This document shows, in pieces, positions 16,754 to 25,217 of a stretch of 56,333 nt of DNA. The DNA lies in assembly GCA_949282215.1 (NCBI GenBank), contig CASDPF010000018.1, positions 1 to 56,333 of the forward strand, in the 5' to 3' direction. The translations under genes and the position numbers were made by a program. The notes under the pieces were generated by a model. It searched no databases and was not told the origin of the DNA. It saw only the letters and a list, made by a program, of their open reading frames with translations. How positions within the stretch are numbered: position 1 is the stretch's first letter; each line of letters starts with the position of its first letter. This stretch comes from an uncultured bacterium (GTDB lineage Bacteria > Cyanobacteriota > Vampirovibrionia > Gastranaerophilales > Gastranaerophilaceae).

Positions 16754-17305
16754 TAGCTCTAAAATTTTTCTCAAAGCCTTGCCGCGGTGGGAAATTTCAT
16801 TTTTTTCATTTTCAGATAATTCTGCCATTGTCTTATTTTTTCCTTCAATAAGAAAAATCGGGTCATATCCAAATCCGCCATTACCTGACTGAGTTTTGGC
16901 AATGGTTCCCTTACAAATTCCTTTTGCAGTATGCAAGATATTGCCATTTTCATCCACAAGTGTCATTGCACATACAAATTCTGCCCTTCTGTTTTCAAAA
17001 GGTTCTACAGCTTTTAAAAGTTTATCGATTCTTGCTTGTGGTGTATCGGCGTATCTTGCTGAACGAATTCCGGGTTCGCCATTCAGAGCTTCTACACATA
17101 ATCCTGAATCATCTGCAAGTGAAATCATTTTTGATACTCGTGCAGCTTCTTTAGCTTTTATAAGAGAATTTTCTTCAAAGGTTTTGCCGTTTTCTACAGG
17201 GGCAAATCCATCAGCAGGAAGTATAAATTCAATATCACTATTGCCTGCAATTTCTTTAATTTCTTTTAATTTATGAGGATTTCCTGTGGCAAAAACAATT
17301 TTCAT
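16742..17305 (-). CDS. rdgB: XTP/dITP diphosphatase (RdgB/Ham1)
   Basis: A 187-residue house-cleaning nucleotidase that hydrolyses dITP and XTP to the monophosphates. Family motifs are visible: FATGNPHK at the start, LADDSGL with the catalytic Asp, GIRSARYA, GGFGYDPIF and SHRGKAL near the end. It follows uppS by 8 nt on the same strand, forming a two-gene unit. Confidence 0.95.
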   Translation of the reverse strand: MKIVFATGNPHKLKEIKEIAGNSDIEFILPADGFAPVENGKTFEENSLIKAKEAARVSKMISLADDSGLCVEALNGEPGIRSARYADTPQARIDKLLKAVEPFENRRAEFVCAMTLVDENGNILHTAKGICKGTIAKTQSGNGGFGYDPIFLIEGKNKTMAELSENEKNEISHRGKALRKILELLTP

Positions 17306-17313
17306 TAATTTTC

Positions 17314-18066
17314 TTATGCTCCGTATCTTCTTTGTCTGGATTTGAATTCAATAACAGCGTCTGCAAGTGTTTGTTTATCAAATTCTGGCCAATATTTTTT
17401 AATTACTAAGAATTCTGAATAGGCAATTTGCCAAAGCAAATAGTTTGAAACCCTTATTTCTCCACCGGTTCTGATTAGTAAGTCAGGGTCAGGAATTTCT
17501 TTTGTGTATAAATTTTTTGAAATAGTATCCTCTGTGATATCTTCTAGTTTTAATTCTCCTGATTTAACTTTTTGAGAAATATTTTTTACGGCGTGGACGA
17601 TTTCATCTCTTGAACCATAATTGAATGCAATTTGTAAATGCACGCCTGTATTGTTTTTTGTGACATCCACTGCGTGAGAAAGAATACCTTGAAGTTTTGT
17701 GCTGAGTTTTGTTAAGTCACCGATAAAGTTTATAACCACACCGTTTTCGTGCATTTCTTTAAGCTCATTTTTGATAGTCTCACCGAGTAAATTCATCAAA
17801 AAATCAACTTCTTCTTTTTTTCTGTTCCAGTTCTCTGTAGAAAAGGCATATACTGTCAGGTATTTAATTCCATAATCATCACAAGCTCTCATTGTTGCTT
17901 TTAGGGAGTCTACCCCCTTTTTATGCCCGAATGCTGAAGGGAGATTTTTTTCTTTTGCCCATCTGCGATTTCCGTCCATAATTATTGCTATATGTTTTAA
18001 ATCTGTTTCTTTAACGATTTCTATAATTTCTTGATCTTTAGATATTATTTCCATATTCTCACCCAT
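17314..18066 (-). CDS. uppS: Isoprenyl transferase (undecaprenyl diphosphate synthase)
   Basis: A 250-residue cis-prenyltransferase that makes the undecaprenyl diphosphate carrier for peptidoglycan and surface polysaccharides. Motifs are IIMDGNRRWA (catalytic Asp), GHKKGVD, YAFSTENWNR and the C-terminal DLLIRTGGEIRVSNYLLWQ. Met5 is an alternative start. It is divergent from the polysaccharide gene at 18118. The 50-nt gap between them holds an inverted repeat ATATCAT/ATGATAT (18078-18097) overlapping a TATAAT. Confidence 0.95.
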   Translation of the reverse strand: MGENMEIISKDQEIIEIVKETDLKHIAIIMDGNRRWAKEKNLPSAFGHKKGVDSLKATMRACDDYGIKYLTVYAFSTENWNRKKEEVDFLMNLLGETIKNELKEMHENGVVINFIGDLTKLSTKLQGILSHAVDVTKNNTGVHLQIAFNYGSRDEIVHAVKNISQKVKSGELKLEDITEDTISKNLYTKEIPDPDLLIRTGGEIRVSNYLLWQIAYSEFLVIKKYWPEFDKQTLADAVIEFKSRQRRYGA

Positions 18067-18117
18067 TCCGTTTTATTATATCATAAAAATATGATATAAT
18101 TATTTTCGGAGGTATAA

Positions 18118-19062
18118 ATGAAACGGGCTGCGGTGTTCGCTCATTATGATAAAGACAGCTTAATTGATGAATATGTAATATATTATCTTAAAGCTCTTAA
18201 AGAACTTGTGCAGGAACTCGTTTTTGTTTCTTGTAATGATTTGTCCGAAATTGAGAAAAATAAAGTCTCTGGGATTGCAGATTTTGTTATTTCGGAAGTT
18301 CATGATGAATATGATTTTGGCTCGTATAAACGCGGTTATTTGTATTTAAAATCTCATATTAGCGAATATGATGAATTGATTTTTGCTAACGATAGCTGTT
18401 TTGGACCGCTTTATAATCTAAAAGATGTCTTTGATGAGATGGAAAATGCTAAAAATTGCGATTTTTGGGGGATTACTAAAAATCGCTTCGGGCTTAAACC
18501 TAATGGTGATAGAGGGTATAAAGCTATTGAAAGACCTCATTTGCAAAGCTATTTCCTTGTATTTAATAAAAATGTTTTTGTGTCGGATGTTTTTGATAAG
18601 TTTATGAACTCCATAAAACATTATGAATGTAAAAATGAAATTGTAATTAATTGCGAAATTGGATTGTATGAAGCTCTCATTAATGCCGGTTTTGTTGGTT
18701 ATGCTTATATTAGATGTCTATATAGATTTAATCATATTTTGATTTCTTTCTGGCGGTTATTGATTGAAAAATATAAGATGCCTTTTGTAAAATGCAGTGT
18801 TATGCGGTTGCAAAATAGAAACTTAACTACAATTGCAAATTGGCAGGAATGTATTTCTAAAAATACAAACTACCCTATTGCTTTAATTTTGAATAATCAA
18901 ACGAGATTCTTTACAGATGATAAAAATATCAGATTTATTCCTGCATGGTTAAAAATAATATATTTTTATTTTCTTGGTGTTCAGCCTGGAATTACTAAAA
19001 AATATCTTTCCAGATTGAATAGCTTTTTTATGAAAATGTATTTAAGGATTTTCACATGTTAA
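18118..19062 (+). CDS. Rhamnan synthesis F (RgpF)-family protein
   Basis: A 314-residue protein of the RgpF family, which acts in building rhamnose-containing or related surface polysaccharides. Family features near the N-terminus are AVFAHYDKDSLIDEYVIYYL, then DFGSYKRGYLYL and LIFANDSCFGPLYNL, with the conserved YDFGSYK and NDSCFGP blocks. The family is usually fused to glycosyltransferases; here it stands alone. GGAGG precedes the ATG. It converges with, and overlaps by 21 nt, the glycosyltransferase gene on the other strand. Confidence 0.85.
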   Translation: MKRAAVFAHYDKDSLIDEYVIYYLKALKELVQELVFVSCNDLSEIEKNKVSGIADFVISEVHDEYDFGSYKRGYLYLKSHISEYDELIFANDSCFGPLYNLKDVFDEMENAKNCDFWGITKNRFGLKPNGDRGYKAIERPHLQSYFLVFNKNVFVSDVFDKFMNSIKHYECKNEIVINCEIGLYEALINAGFVGYAYIRCLYRFNHILISFWRLLIEKYKMPFVKCSVMRLQNRNLTTIANWQECISKNTNYPIALILNNQTRFFTDDKNIRFIPAWLKIIYFYFLGVQPGITKKYLSRLNSFFMKMYLRIFTC

Positions 19063-19893
19063 TTTTAAACCCAAAGCTTTTTTAATTCTTTGTGCAAGTG
19101 CAACTTTAATTTTTCCGATTCCGCTTAAAAATATTATTATAATATATGGGATAAGTCTTATATTATGCTCTGTCTTAAATATATCAATAACTGCAAGTAA
19201 ATTTACAGGATAATAGTATAATTTGTGCTTTTTATAAATATAACTGTCTTTGTGAATTCTCCATATTGTCAATTTTTCTGGTATGTAGTAGAACTCATTT
19301 TTTCTCGCAAAATGTAATAAAATCCACCAGTCTAAAAGTTTATCAGTTGGTGTATCAAAGCTGCATTCACAAAGTTTTTCTTTGTTTATTAATATAACTG
19401 AAAATGTAAGTATTTTATTAAAATACACCAAATCTTTAAACAGATTGCAAGGATAGGTTTTTGTTTTTAATGATAAAGCTGCTTGTTTGAATTTCTTCTC
19501 AACTTCACAAATCCTTTCTTTATCGCCTGTTAATTCAACGTCATTAAAAATAAGCCCAATATTAGGGTATTGTTTAATTATAGCAACTTTTTTCTCCAAA
19601 TAATCAGGTGTTATTGCGTCATCACTTTCAAGAAATACAATCCATTCTCCTGATGCGGCTTTTACCCCTTTTTCCAACGATTTTTTTAATCCTAAATTTG
19701 TTTCGTTTTCAATCAGTTTTATTCGATTATTTTCACTTTGATATTTTTTTATAATCTCTACGGAAGAATCGCTTGAAGCATCGTCTATGACTATCATTTC
19801 CCAATTTGTATAAGTTTGAGATAAGACAGAATTTATAGTATCTTTTAGATACTTTTCGTAATTGTAGCTGGTTATGACGATTGAGATAAGCAT
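19042..19893 (-). CDS. Family 2 glycosyltransferase
   Basis: A GT-A fold glycosyltransferase of about 283 residues. The start MLISIVITSYNYEKYL leads into the nucleotide-binding fold, IDDASSD follows, and ESDD near residue 94 is the likely metal-binding acidic motif. I start it at ATG 19893 because the longer reading to 19917 runs into the terminator hairpin of the upstream gene and no ribosome-binding site precedes it. With the convergent RgpF-family gene it probably makes surface polysaccharide; the sugar is unknown. Confidence 0.88.
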   Translation of the reverse strand: MLISIVITSYNYEKYLKDTINSVLSQTYTNWEMIVIDDASSDSSVEIIKKYQSENNRIKLIENETNLGLKKSLEKGVKAASGEWIVFLESDDAITPDYLEKKVAIIKQYPNIGLIFNDVELTGDKERICEVEKKFKQAALSLKTKTYPCNLFKDLVYFNKILTFSVILINKEKLCECSFDTPTDKLLDWWILLHFARKNEFYYIPEKLTIWRIHKDSYIYKKHKLYYYPVNLLAVIDIFKTEHNIRLIPYIIIIFLSGIGKIKVALAQRIKKALGLKLTCENP

Positions 19894-19908
19894 GAATGCA
19901 TTATATAA

Positions 19909-19940
19909 AAAAAACACCTTCTATTCAAGAAGGTGTTTTT
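19909..19940. terminator. Bidirectional-type intrinsic terminator
   Basis: Inverted repeat AAAACACCTTCT / AGAAGGTGTTTT with a 5-6 nt loop and flanking A/T runs. It ends the minus-strand gene at 19972-21018. Confidence 0.85.
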
Positions 19941-19971
19941 ATATATTATAGAAATTATGTTCTTTTATTTA

Positions 19972-21018
19972 TTATTTTGTTTCTTCTGTTTTAGCTTCAG
20001 CTTTAGGTTGTTTTTTAGGTTTAGCTTCAGATGTTTCAGTTTTGTTTGCTTCAGCTTTTTTAGTTGATTTCTTTTTTGTTTTTTTAGTTTCGGCTTTTGG
20101 CTCAGCTTTTGTTTCAGCTTTAACTTCAACATCTGTAACTGGCTTTCCAGTAATAGCTGCTTCTTTTTTAGCAATTGAAGCTTCTACAGAATTAACGTAT
20201 CTTTGACAAGTTTCTTTGTCTCTAGCCCAAACCGGCAAATCTTTTGGTATTTCTTTTGTGTTAGGGTCTGCATATTTCTTAATAGCTGCAAATTCAGCAT
20301 CATTCTTGATTCCACTAGCTTCTAATGCTTCTTTTGTAGCTTGAGCTTTCGGAGTTAAAGGTACATCTTTTAATTTTGTCATTTTTTCAGGATCTTTAGC
20401 TCTTTCAAGATGTGTAAGACCTAATTCTTCTGCTTTTTTACCGGATTTCAAACCGTCAACTACTTTATCAGCATCGTAATCTTTGAATGCTGCTTGAGCG
20501 TCAGCTTTCATTTTTGCTAATTCTTTGTTACGAGTTGCTTGTGCTGCTTTAATTCCATCATCAGAATACATTTGAGCGATTGTTTGGTTTTTGACTGTTC
20601 TTGTTGCGTCTTGACCATCTTTTACCCAGTAGCTGTTACCTGTGTATAGGTCTTTTACTTTAGATTTTTTTGTTTTACCTGTGATTTTGTCAGCAACTTT
20701 TGAAGCAGCTTCAGAAACTTTTTCACTTGCTTTTCCAAATAATTTGCCAAGTTCTTTTCTGTATACAACACCTGCAACTACAGCGGCAGCTGCTGCTACT
20801 AATCCAATAACTTTTGCTGTTTTGTTTTCTTTTTTAATTTCGAAATCTTTACCAGCTTTAATGTTTTCTGCATTCTTTTTGATTTGTTTTTCAAATTGAT
20901 CTTGACTTAAAACTTTTACTTTACCTTTTGCAGTTGTAACCTTAATTTTACCTTCCGGAGTAGGTTGAACGATGTTGCCACCGATGTTTACTGCAGGGAT
21001 TGCCATGTTTGAAGACAT
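19972..21018 (-). CDS. Membrane-anchored Lys/Ala-rich protein, unknown function
   Basis: A 348-residue protein of unknown family. A short N-terminal domain (residues 1-65; GKIKVTTAKGKVKV, then polar helix) is followed by one membrane span around residues 69-86 (VIGLVAAAAAVVAGVVY), a long Lys/Ala/Asp-rich helical region and a low-complexity Lys/Glu/Ala/Pro/Thr tail of about 60 residues (AETKAEPKAETKKTKKKS type). The N-terminus looks like a small cytosolic or exported domain; no signal peptidase site is evident. Its low-complexity tail resembles linkers that cross or bind the cell wall, but this is speculation. Its own terminator and the upstream gap indicate a single-gene unit. Confidence 0.7.
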   Translation of the reverse strand: MSSNMAIPAVNIGGNIVQPTPEGKIKVTTAKGKVKVLSQDQFEKQIKKNAENIKAGKDFEIKKENKTAKVIGLVAAAAAVVAGVVYRKELGKLFGKASEKVSEAASKVADKITGKTKKSKVKDLYTGNSYWVKDGQDATRTVKNQTIAQMYSDDGIKAAQATRNKELAKMKADAQAAFKDYDADKVVDGLKSGKKAEELGLTHLERAKDPEKMTKLKDVPLTPKAQATKEALEASGIKNDAEFAAIKKYADPNTKEIPKDLPVWARDKETCQRYVNSVEASIAKKEAAITGKPVTDVEVKAETKAEPKAETKKTKKKSTKKAEANKTETSEAKPKKQPKAEAKTEETK

Positions 21019-21122
21019 AATTTCTACCTCTATTTTTTCTACATTAACCTTTTTATACTTTCATGAAAACACGTAAAAAAAGAAATGTGCTATTATTCTT
21101 GTAATAATTAACAAATGTTTAC

Positions 21123-21155
21123 AATAAAGGTAACCATAAAATGGTTACCTTTATT
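21123..21155 (-). terminator. Intrinsic terminator near nrdJ 3' end
   Basis: Perfect 15-bp inverted repeat AATAAAGGTAACCAT / ATGGTTACCTTTATT with a 3-nt loop, about 75 nt beyond the nrdJ stop. Confidence 0.75.
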
Positions 21156-21228
21156 TCTTCTCTCTCTCGGTATTTATCCGAAATAAGCTTGTGATTTCAA
21201 AGCTTTTACCATTATTGGCAAATACTTT

Positions 21229-23202
21229 TTATGAACAACCTGAGTAACCGCAGTTAAGACAAATGAAACATCCTTCTGCCATTTCTATAGTATTTCCGCA
21301 TTCAGGACAGGTAACTGTCTTGATTTCTCCTGTAGGATTATATTCTTCAACAGCTTCCTCTTTTGTTTCTTCTACCTTAGCATCTTCAGCTTTCTTTTTA
21401 TCATCAAGATTCATAGGCTGGAATTGACGAGAATTGTTTCTGTATACCGTTATACCTTTAAGATTATTTTCGTAAGCTAATACGTAAGCTTCTTCAATAT
21501 CTTTGCGAGTAGCATTTTCTTCAAAGTTAACTGTTTTTGATACAGCGTTATCTGTATGAAGCTGGAATGCTGCTTGCATTTTTACGTGCCAGTATGGTGA
21601 TACGTCATGAGCTGTTACGAATATTTTCTTAACATCTTCTGATACCCCGTCAACGTGAGCGATAGAGCCTGTTACTGCTACTTGTTTCATTAATGAATCC
21701 GAATAGATGCCGTGTTTTACTGCATAATCCTTGAATATTGGATTGATTTCCAACATTTCGGTTCCATCCATAATCAATCTTGAGAATACAAGTCCGAATA
21801 ATGGTTCAACTCCGCCTGATGCCCCTGCTATCATTGAGATTGTTCCTGTTGGTGCAATACAAGTTGTAGTCGCATTTCTTATACCGTATTTTTCGATTTG
21901 TGAATCAAGTTCTTTCCATTGTTCATCTGAAATAATACCGGCAGATTGACCTTTATATTTGTTATATAAGAAATTCTTGCCATCATATACGCTGCCTTTG
22001 AAGTTGTTAAATCTTCCGCGTTCTTTAGAAAGTTCTATAGATTCGCATTTAGATTCATAATCAATAAATTCCATAACTTGGGCTGCTAATTTTGTACCTT
22101 CTGCTGATGCATAAGAAATTCCCATTTTCATAAGCATATCTGCCCAACCCATTACTCCAAGACCTATTTTTCTGTTATTTTGTACCATTTCAGAAATTTG
22201 AGGTAAAGGATAGTTATTTACGGCAATTACGTTATCTAAGAATCTGATAGCTGTTCTTGTCGTTTCTGCAAGTAAGCTCCAGTTAATCTTACCATCTTCA
22301 ACCATTTTGCCGAGATTGATTGAACCTAAGTTACAAGCTTCATAAGCTAATAGCGGAACTTCACCACAAGGATTTGTTGATTCAATAGGTCCTACTAGCG
22401 GAGTAGGGTTATCTGAATTCATTTTATCAATAAATACAATTCCGGGTTCTCCGTTTCTCCAAGCACCGTCAATAATCATATCAAATACTTTTTTAGCACT
22501 TAGTTTACCTGCAACAGTATTATTTTGTGGATTAATTAATTCATAATCTGTTCCGTTTTTATATGCTTCCATAAACTTATCTGTAATTGCAACAGAGATA
22601 TTAAAGTTATTAAGCTTGTTATTATCTGATTTACAATTGATAAAGTCTAAAATATCTGGGTGGTCAACTCTTAGGATACCCATATTTGCACCGCGTCTTG
22701 TCCCGCCTTGTTTTACGGCTTCTGTTGCGGCATTGAATACTTCCATAAATGAAACAGGACCGGATGATACGCCCATAGTTGAACGGACTACACTGTTTTT
22801 AGGTCTTAATCTTGAAAAAGAAAAACCTGTTCCTCCGCCTGATTTATGAATAAGAGCAGTATTTTTAACTGTTTCAAAAATACCTTCAAGTGAATCTTCA
22901 ACAGGAAGTACAAAACAAGCTGCCAATTGCCCGAGTTCACGACCTGCATTCATTAATGTAGGCGAATTAGGCATAAAGTAGCAATTTGTAATAGCTTTAT
23001 AAAATCTTTCTGTTAATTTGTCAACATCAGCTTGAGATTTACCGAATTTTAAATCCCCTTCTGCTATTGTTTTTGCAACACGTCTGAACATATCAGCCGG
23101 TGTTTCTGTGCAATTTCCTTCCTTATCCCTTTTTAAGTATCTCTTTTCAAGAACTTTTATCGCATTTTCCGATAAATTTAATTTGTCTTCCACTAAGTTC
23201 AC
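21229..23202 (-). CDS. nrdJ: Vitamin B12-dependent ribonucleotide reductase (class II)
   Basis: A 657-residue adenosylcobalamin-dependent reductase converting ribonucleotides to deoxyribonucleotides without oxygen. Recognisable parts are the N-terminal [22 protein letters not shown] with a catalytic Cys, [36 protein letters not shown] with the radical Cys, and the [18 protein letters not shown] loop. The C-terminus is a zinc ribbon CPECG...[10 protein letters not shown] that carries the redox cysteines. The start is GTG at 23202 with GGAGG 7 nt upstream. The upstream 260 nt shows no convincing cobalamin riboswitch or NrdR boxes. Confidence 0.95.
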   Translation of the reverse strand: MNLVEDKLNLSENAIKVLEKRYLKRDKEGNCTETPADMFRRVAKTIAEGDLKFGKSQADVDKLTERFYKAITNCYFMPNSPTLMNAGRELGQLAACFVLPVEDSLEGIFETVKNTALIHKSGGGTGFSFSRLRPKNSVVRSTMGVSSGPVSFMEVFNAATEAVKQGGTRRGANMGILRVDHPDILDFINCKSDNNKLNNFNISVAITDKFMEAYKNGTDYELINPQNNTVAGKLSAKKVFDMIIDGAWRNGEPGIVFIDKMNSDNPTPLVGPIESTNPCGEVPLLAYEACNLGSINLGKMVEDGKINWSLLAETTRTAIRFLDNVIAVNNYPLPQISEMVQNNRKIGLGVMGWADMLMKMGISYASAEGTKLAAQVMEFIDYESKCESIELSKERGRFNNFKGSVYDGKNFLYNKYKGQSAGIISDEQWKELDSQIEKYGIRNATTTCIAPTGTISMIAGASGGVEPLFGLVFSRLIMDGTEMLEINPIFKDYAVKHGIYSDSLMKQVAVTGSIAHVDGVSEDVKKIFVTAHDVSPYWHVKMQAAFQLHTDNAVSKTVNFEENATRKDIEEAYVLAYENNLKGITVYRNNSRQFQPMNLDDKKKAEDAKVEETKEEAVEEYNPTGEIKTVTCPECGNTIEMAEGCFICLNCGYSGCS

Positions 23203-23415
23203 ACTAACCTCCGCTTATAAATATTACAATAAAACCCATGTCTGATTAAAAAAGCATGTTTTCATTTTACAATCATACAACAATATTCAAAAGCATGGCA
23301 AGGAAAGATTGTAAATATTACAAATTGTTATTCTATTTTAAGTTTTATTATTTTAGAAATCATTAATAGTTTTTTCTATATATGTAAACTAATTAATCAC
23401 TTGTATTTCAAAAAG

Positions 23416-23651
23416 ACTAAAAATATGTTATAATAATGTATGGATAATATGTAAGGAGGCGAATATGCAAAAGATAAGTATAGATAGAATTCGGGGGGGG
23501 GGGGCTACCAACTAACAGTTAGGACAAGCATTTCCGACTTAGACCTCCGATTGAATAAAAAAGAGCAGAAAAACAAGCCGTGCCAAAAGACACGGTGATT
23601 TGTAATGCGAAATTTTAGAAAAACAGTTAATAAAAAATGAACGGAGGACTT
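23416..23651 (+). repeat. Prepilin leader repeat, copy 3
   Basis: Extended -10 TGTTATAAT (TATAAT 23429-23434), GGAGG, ORF from ATG 23465, a run of 12 G (23493-23504), CCTCCG (23544-23549), the CCGTG/CACGG hairpin (about 23577-23595), and CGGAGG (23642-23647) before ATG 23652. This copy has one T fewer before the G run and one G more, so the zero-frame reading is unchanged relative to the other copies. Confidence 0.85.
23465..23515 (+). CDS. Leader ORF copy 3 (16 aa, G-run inside)
   Basis: MQKISIDRIRGGGATN with a strong ribosome-binding site, stopping at TAA 23513-23515. The alternative frame from GGC 23503 to TGA 23596-23598 has the same 31 sense codons as copies 1 and 2 (GYQLTVRTSISDLDLRL, then KPCQKTR). 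Confidence 0.5.
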   Translation: MQKISIDRIRGGGATN

Positions 23652-24369
23652 ATGAAAAAGAAAAATGCTTTCACCTTAGCTGAAGTGCTGATAACCTTAG
23701 GTATAATCGGGATAGTGGCAGCAATGACAATGCCGACACTAAATCCAGAAGAATAATAACAGAGTAGTAGAGACAAGACTAATGAAGTTTTATTCAGCAA
23801 TAAACCAAGCTATAAAAATGGCTGAAGTTGATTATGGAGATAAAAAATATTGGTATCAAAGTTTAGAAGGAGGTGTTGGTGCTGATGTTGATAAGGATGG
23901 AAATGCTGTGCAAGGTTCATCTGATGCTGAAAAATGGTTTAATAAATATCTTGCACCGTATATGAAAATAATAAAAACATCGACGCTCAATAATGGGAGT
24001 GTATATGTATATTTTTCTGATGGTAGTGCACTCGCAGCTACTCACACTACAAGGGATTGGGAGTTTTTCCCGGGTAATCCAGACAAATGTATAAAATCAA
24101 TCCCAAAGCAATCTGATAGGGTTGGTATATGCTCATTTGCATTCAACTTCAACCCAAATTCAAATGCAACAAGTTGGAAATATTTGTATGCTAAAGGTTT
24201 TGAACCATGGAAATACGATTGGGATGGTACCTTAGAACAAGCAAAAGAACGTTGTTTTTCAAATCAAATGCTTCCTTCTGCTGTATCAGGGAGGCATTAT
24301 TGTACTATATTAATTCAGTTAAATGGTTGGAAAATTCCGGATGATTATCCTTATAAAGTTAGTTACTAG
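23652..24369 (+). pseudogene. Type IV prepilin-like gene frameshifted after the signal helix
   Basis: Starts MKKKNAFTLAEVLITLGIIG like its paralogues but hits a stop after 34 residues. The rest of the protein continues in another frame from about 23742 (IQKNNNRVVETRLMKFYSAI) to TAG 24369. Removing one A from AAA at 23741-23743 gives one continuous protein of about 238 residues. Its C-terminus CTILIQLNGWKIPDDYP is like that of the prepilin at 29438. Either a real one-base insertion silences this gene or the homopolymer was misread. Leader copy 3 and CGGAGG lie upstream. Confidence 0.8.
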
Positions 24370-24397
24370 AAAAGCTCCATATTTGGAGCTTTTCTAG
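24366..24397. terminator. Intrinsic terminator of the frameshifted prepilin gene
   Basis: Perfect 13-bp inverted repeat CTAGAAAAGCTCC / GGAGCTTTTCTAG that includes the stop codon, loop ATATTT. Confidence 0.8.
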
Positions 24398-24489
24398 TTT
24401 AAGTCTTAAATAATTTTATCGAGTTTTTTTTCTAAGTATTCGTAATCCTTATTACAGGTCATTTCATTTTGATGACTTGCACTTTGGTA

Positions 24490-24518
24490 TTGCTTCTAAT
24501 ATTAATTAGTGTTATAAT
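24490..24518 (+). promoter_or_regulatory. Promoter of the prepilin gene at 24545 with inverted repeat in spacer
   Basis: TTGCTT (24490-24495), a 17-nt spacer and TATAAT (24513-24518), with an extended -10 TG. The spacer contains CTAAT/ATTAG half-sites (24496-24509), a possible repressor site. CTGGAGGA follows as ribosome-binding site for ATG 24545. Confidence 0.6.
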
Positions 24519-24544
24519 AATTATATATAAGTCTGGAGGATTGA

Positions 24545-25159
24545 ATGCGTATAAAATTCGGCTATACTTTAGCAGAAACTCTTGTTACTTTATTAATTAT
24601 AGGTATCATTGCAGCTGCGACATTACCTACTTTGCAAAAGACTACAGGTAATAAGTTTGAGACAATGAGGATTAAATGTGCTTATATACTTGAACAAACT
24701 ATTACTCAAATGCTTGATGATGATACGTTGTATCCTCAAAGTAATACTGAAGCGTCTAAAGGTCTGGCAAGTACATCTTCTGTAAAAGTTGCAGGTGTAA
24801 CCTATCAAGGGAATAGTAAATTTTGTGAAATTTTTGCAAGCAAAATGAAAAAATCTCCGCATTCTGCAGTGGATTGCTCAAATTCAAATAAAAAAGCTTT
24901 CACATCGGCTGATGGTGTAGATTGGTATTTGCCTATTTCCAATTTCAATAATAAGGTATTAATTCATTTTGATGTAAACGGAAAGGAAGAAGATCCTAAT
25001 TGTGCATCTCATGGAAATGAAGATTCATGCCCGAAACCGGATTTGTTTTCTTATTATCTGACTCCTCTAGGAAAACTTTATCCTGCAACTAACTGCGGTT
25101 TTACTTATGGAAATAATAATCAAATAAATGTTATTTGTGATGGAAATGATGCTTATTAA
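24545..25159 (+). CDS. Type IV prepilin-like protein (leader-less member)
   Basis: A 204-residue protein with MRIKFG, then YTLAETLVTLLIIGIIAAAT: a prepilin-type motif with Gly at -1, Tyr at +1 and Glu at +5, unlike the Ala-Phe of most other members here. The head domain has several Cys (NCGFTYG near the end) and ends differently from both main C-terminal classes. It does not carry the G-run leader but has its own promoter, 35 nt upstream, and GGAGG. It is probably a pseudopilin or minor pilin. Confidence 0.82.
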   Translation: MRIKFGYTLAETLVTLLIIGIIAAATLPTLQKTTGNKFETMRIKCAYILEQTITQMLDDDTLYPQSNTEASKGLASTSSVKVAGVTYQGNSKFCEIFASKMKKSPHSAVDCSNSNKKAFTSADGVDWYLPISNFNNKVLIHFDVNGKEEDPNCASHGNEDSCPKPDLFSYYLTPLGKLYPATNCGFTYGNNNQINVICDGNDAY

Positions 25160-25217
25160 TTAAACTTTTATTAATTTAGCTGTACCAATAAGATAATATT
25201 TCTATGTTTGGTATATA

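Noticed and set aside
23203-23415. Cobalamin riboswitch or NrdR boxes upstream of the B12-dependent reductase gene
   Set aside because: No recognisable B12-box or tandem NrdR boxes were found by eye; only ordinary AT-rich sequence with a GGAGG site.
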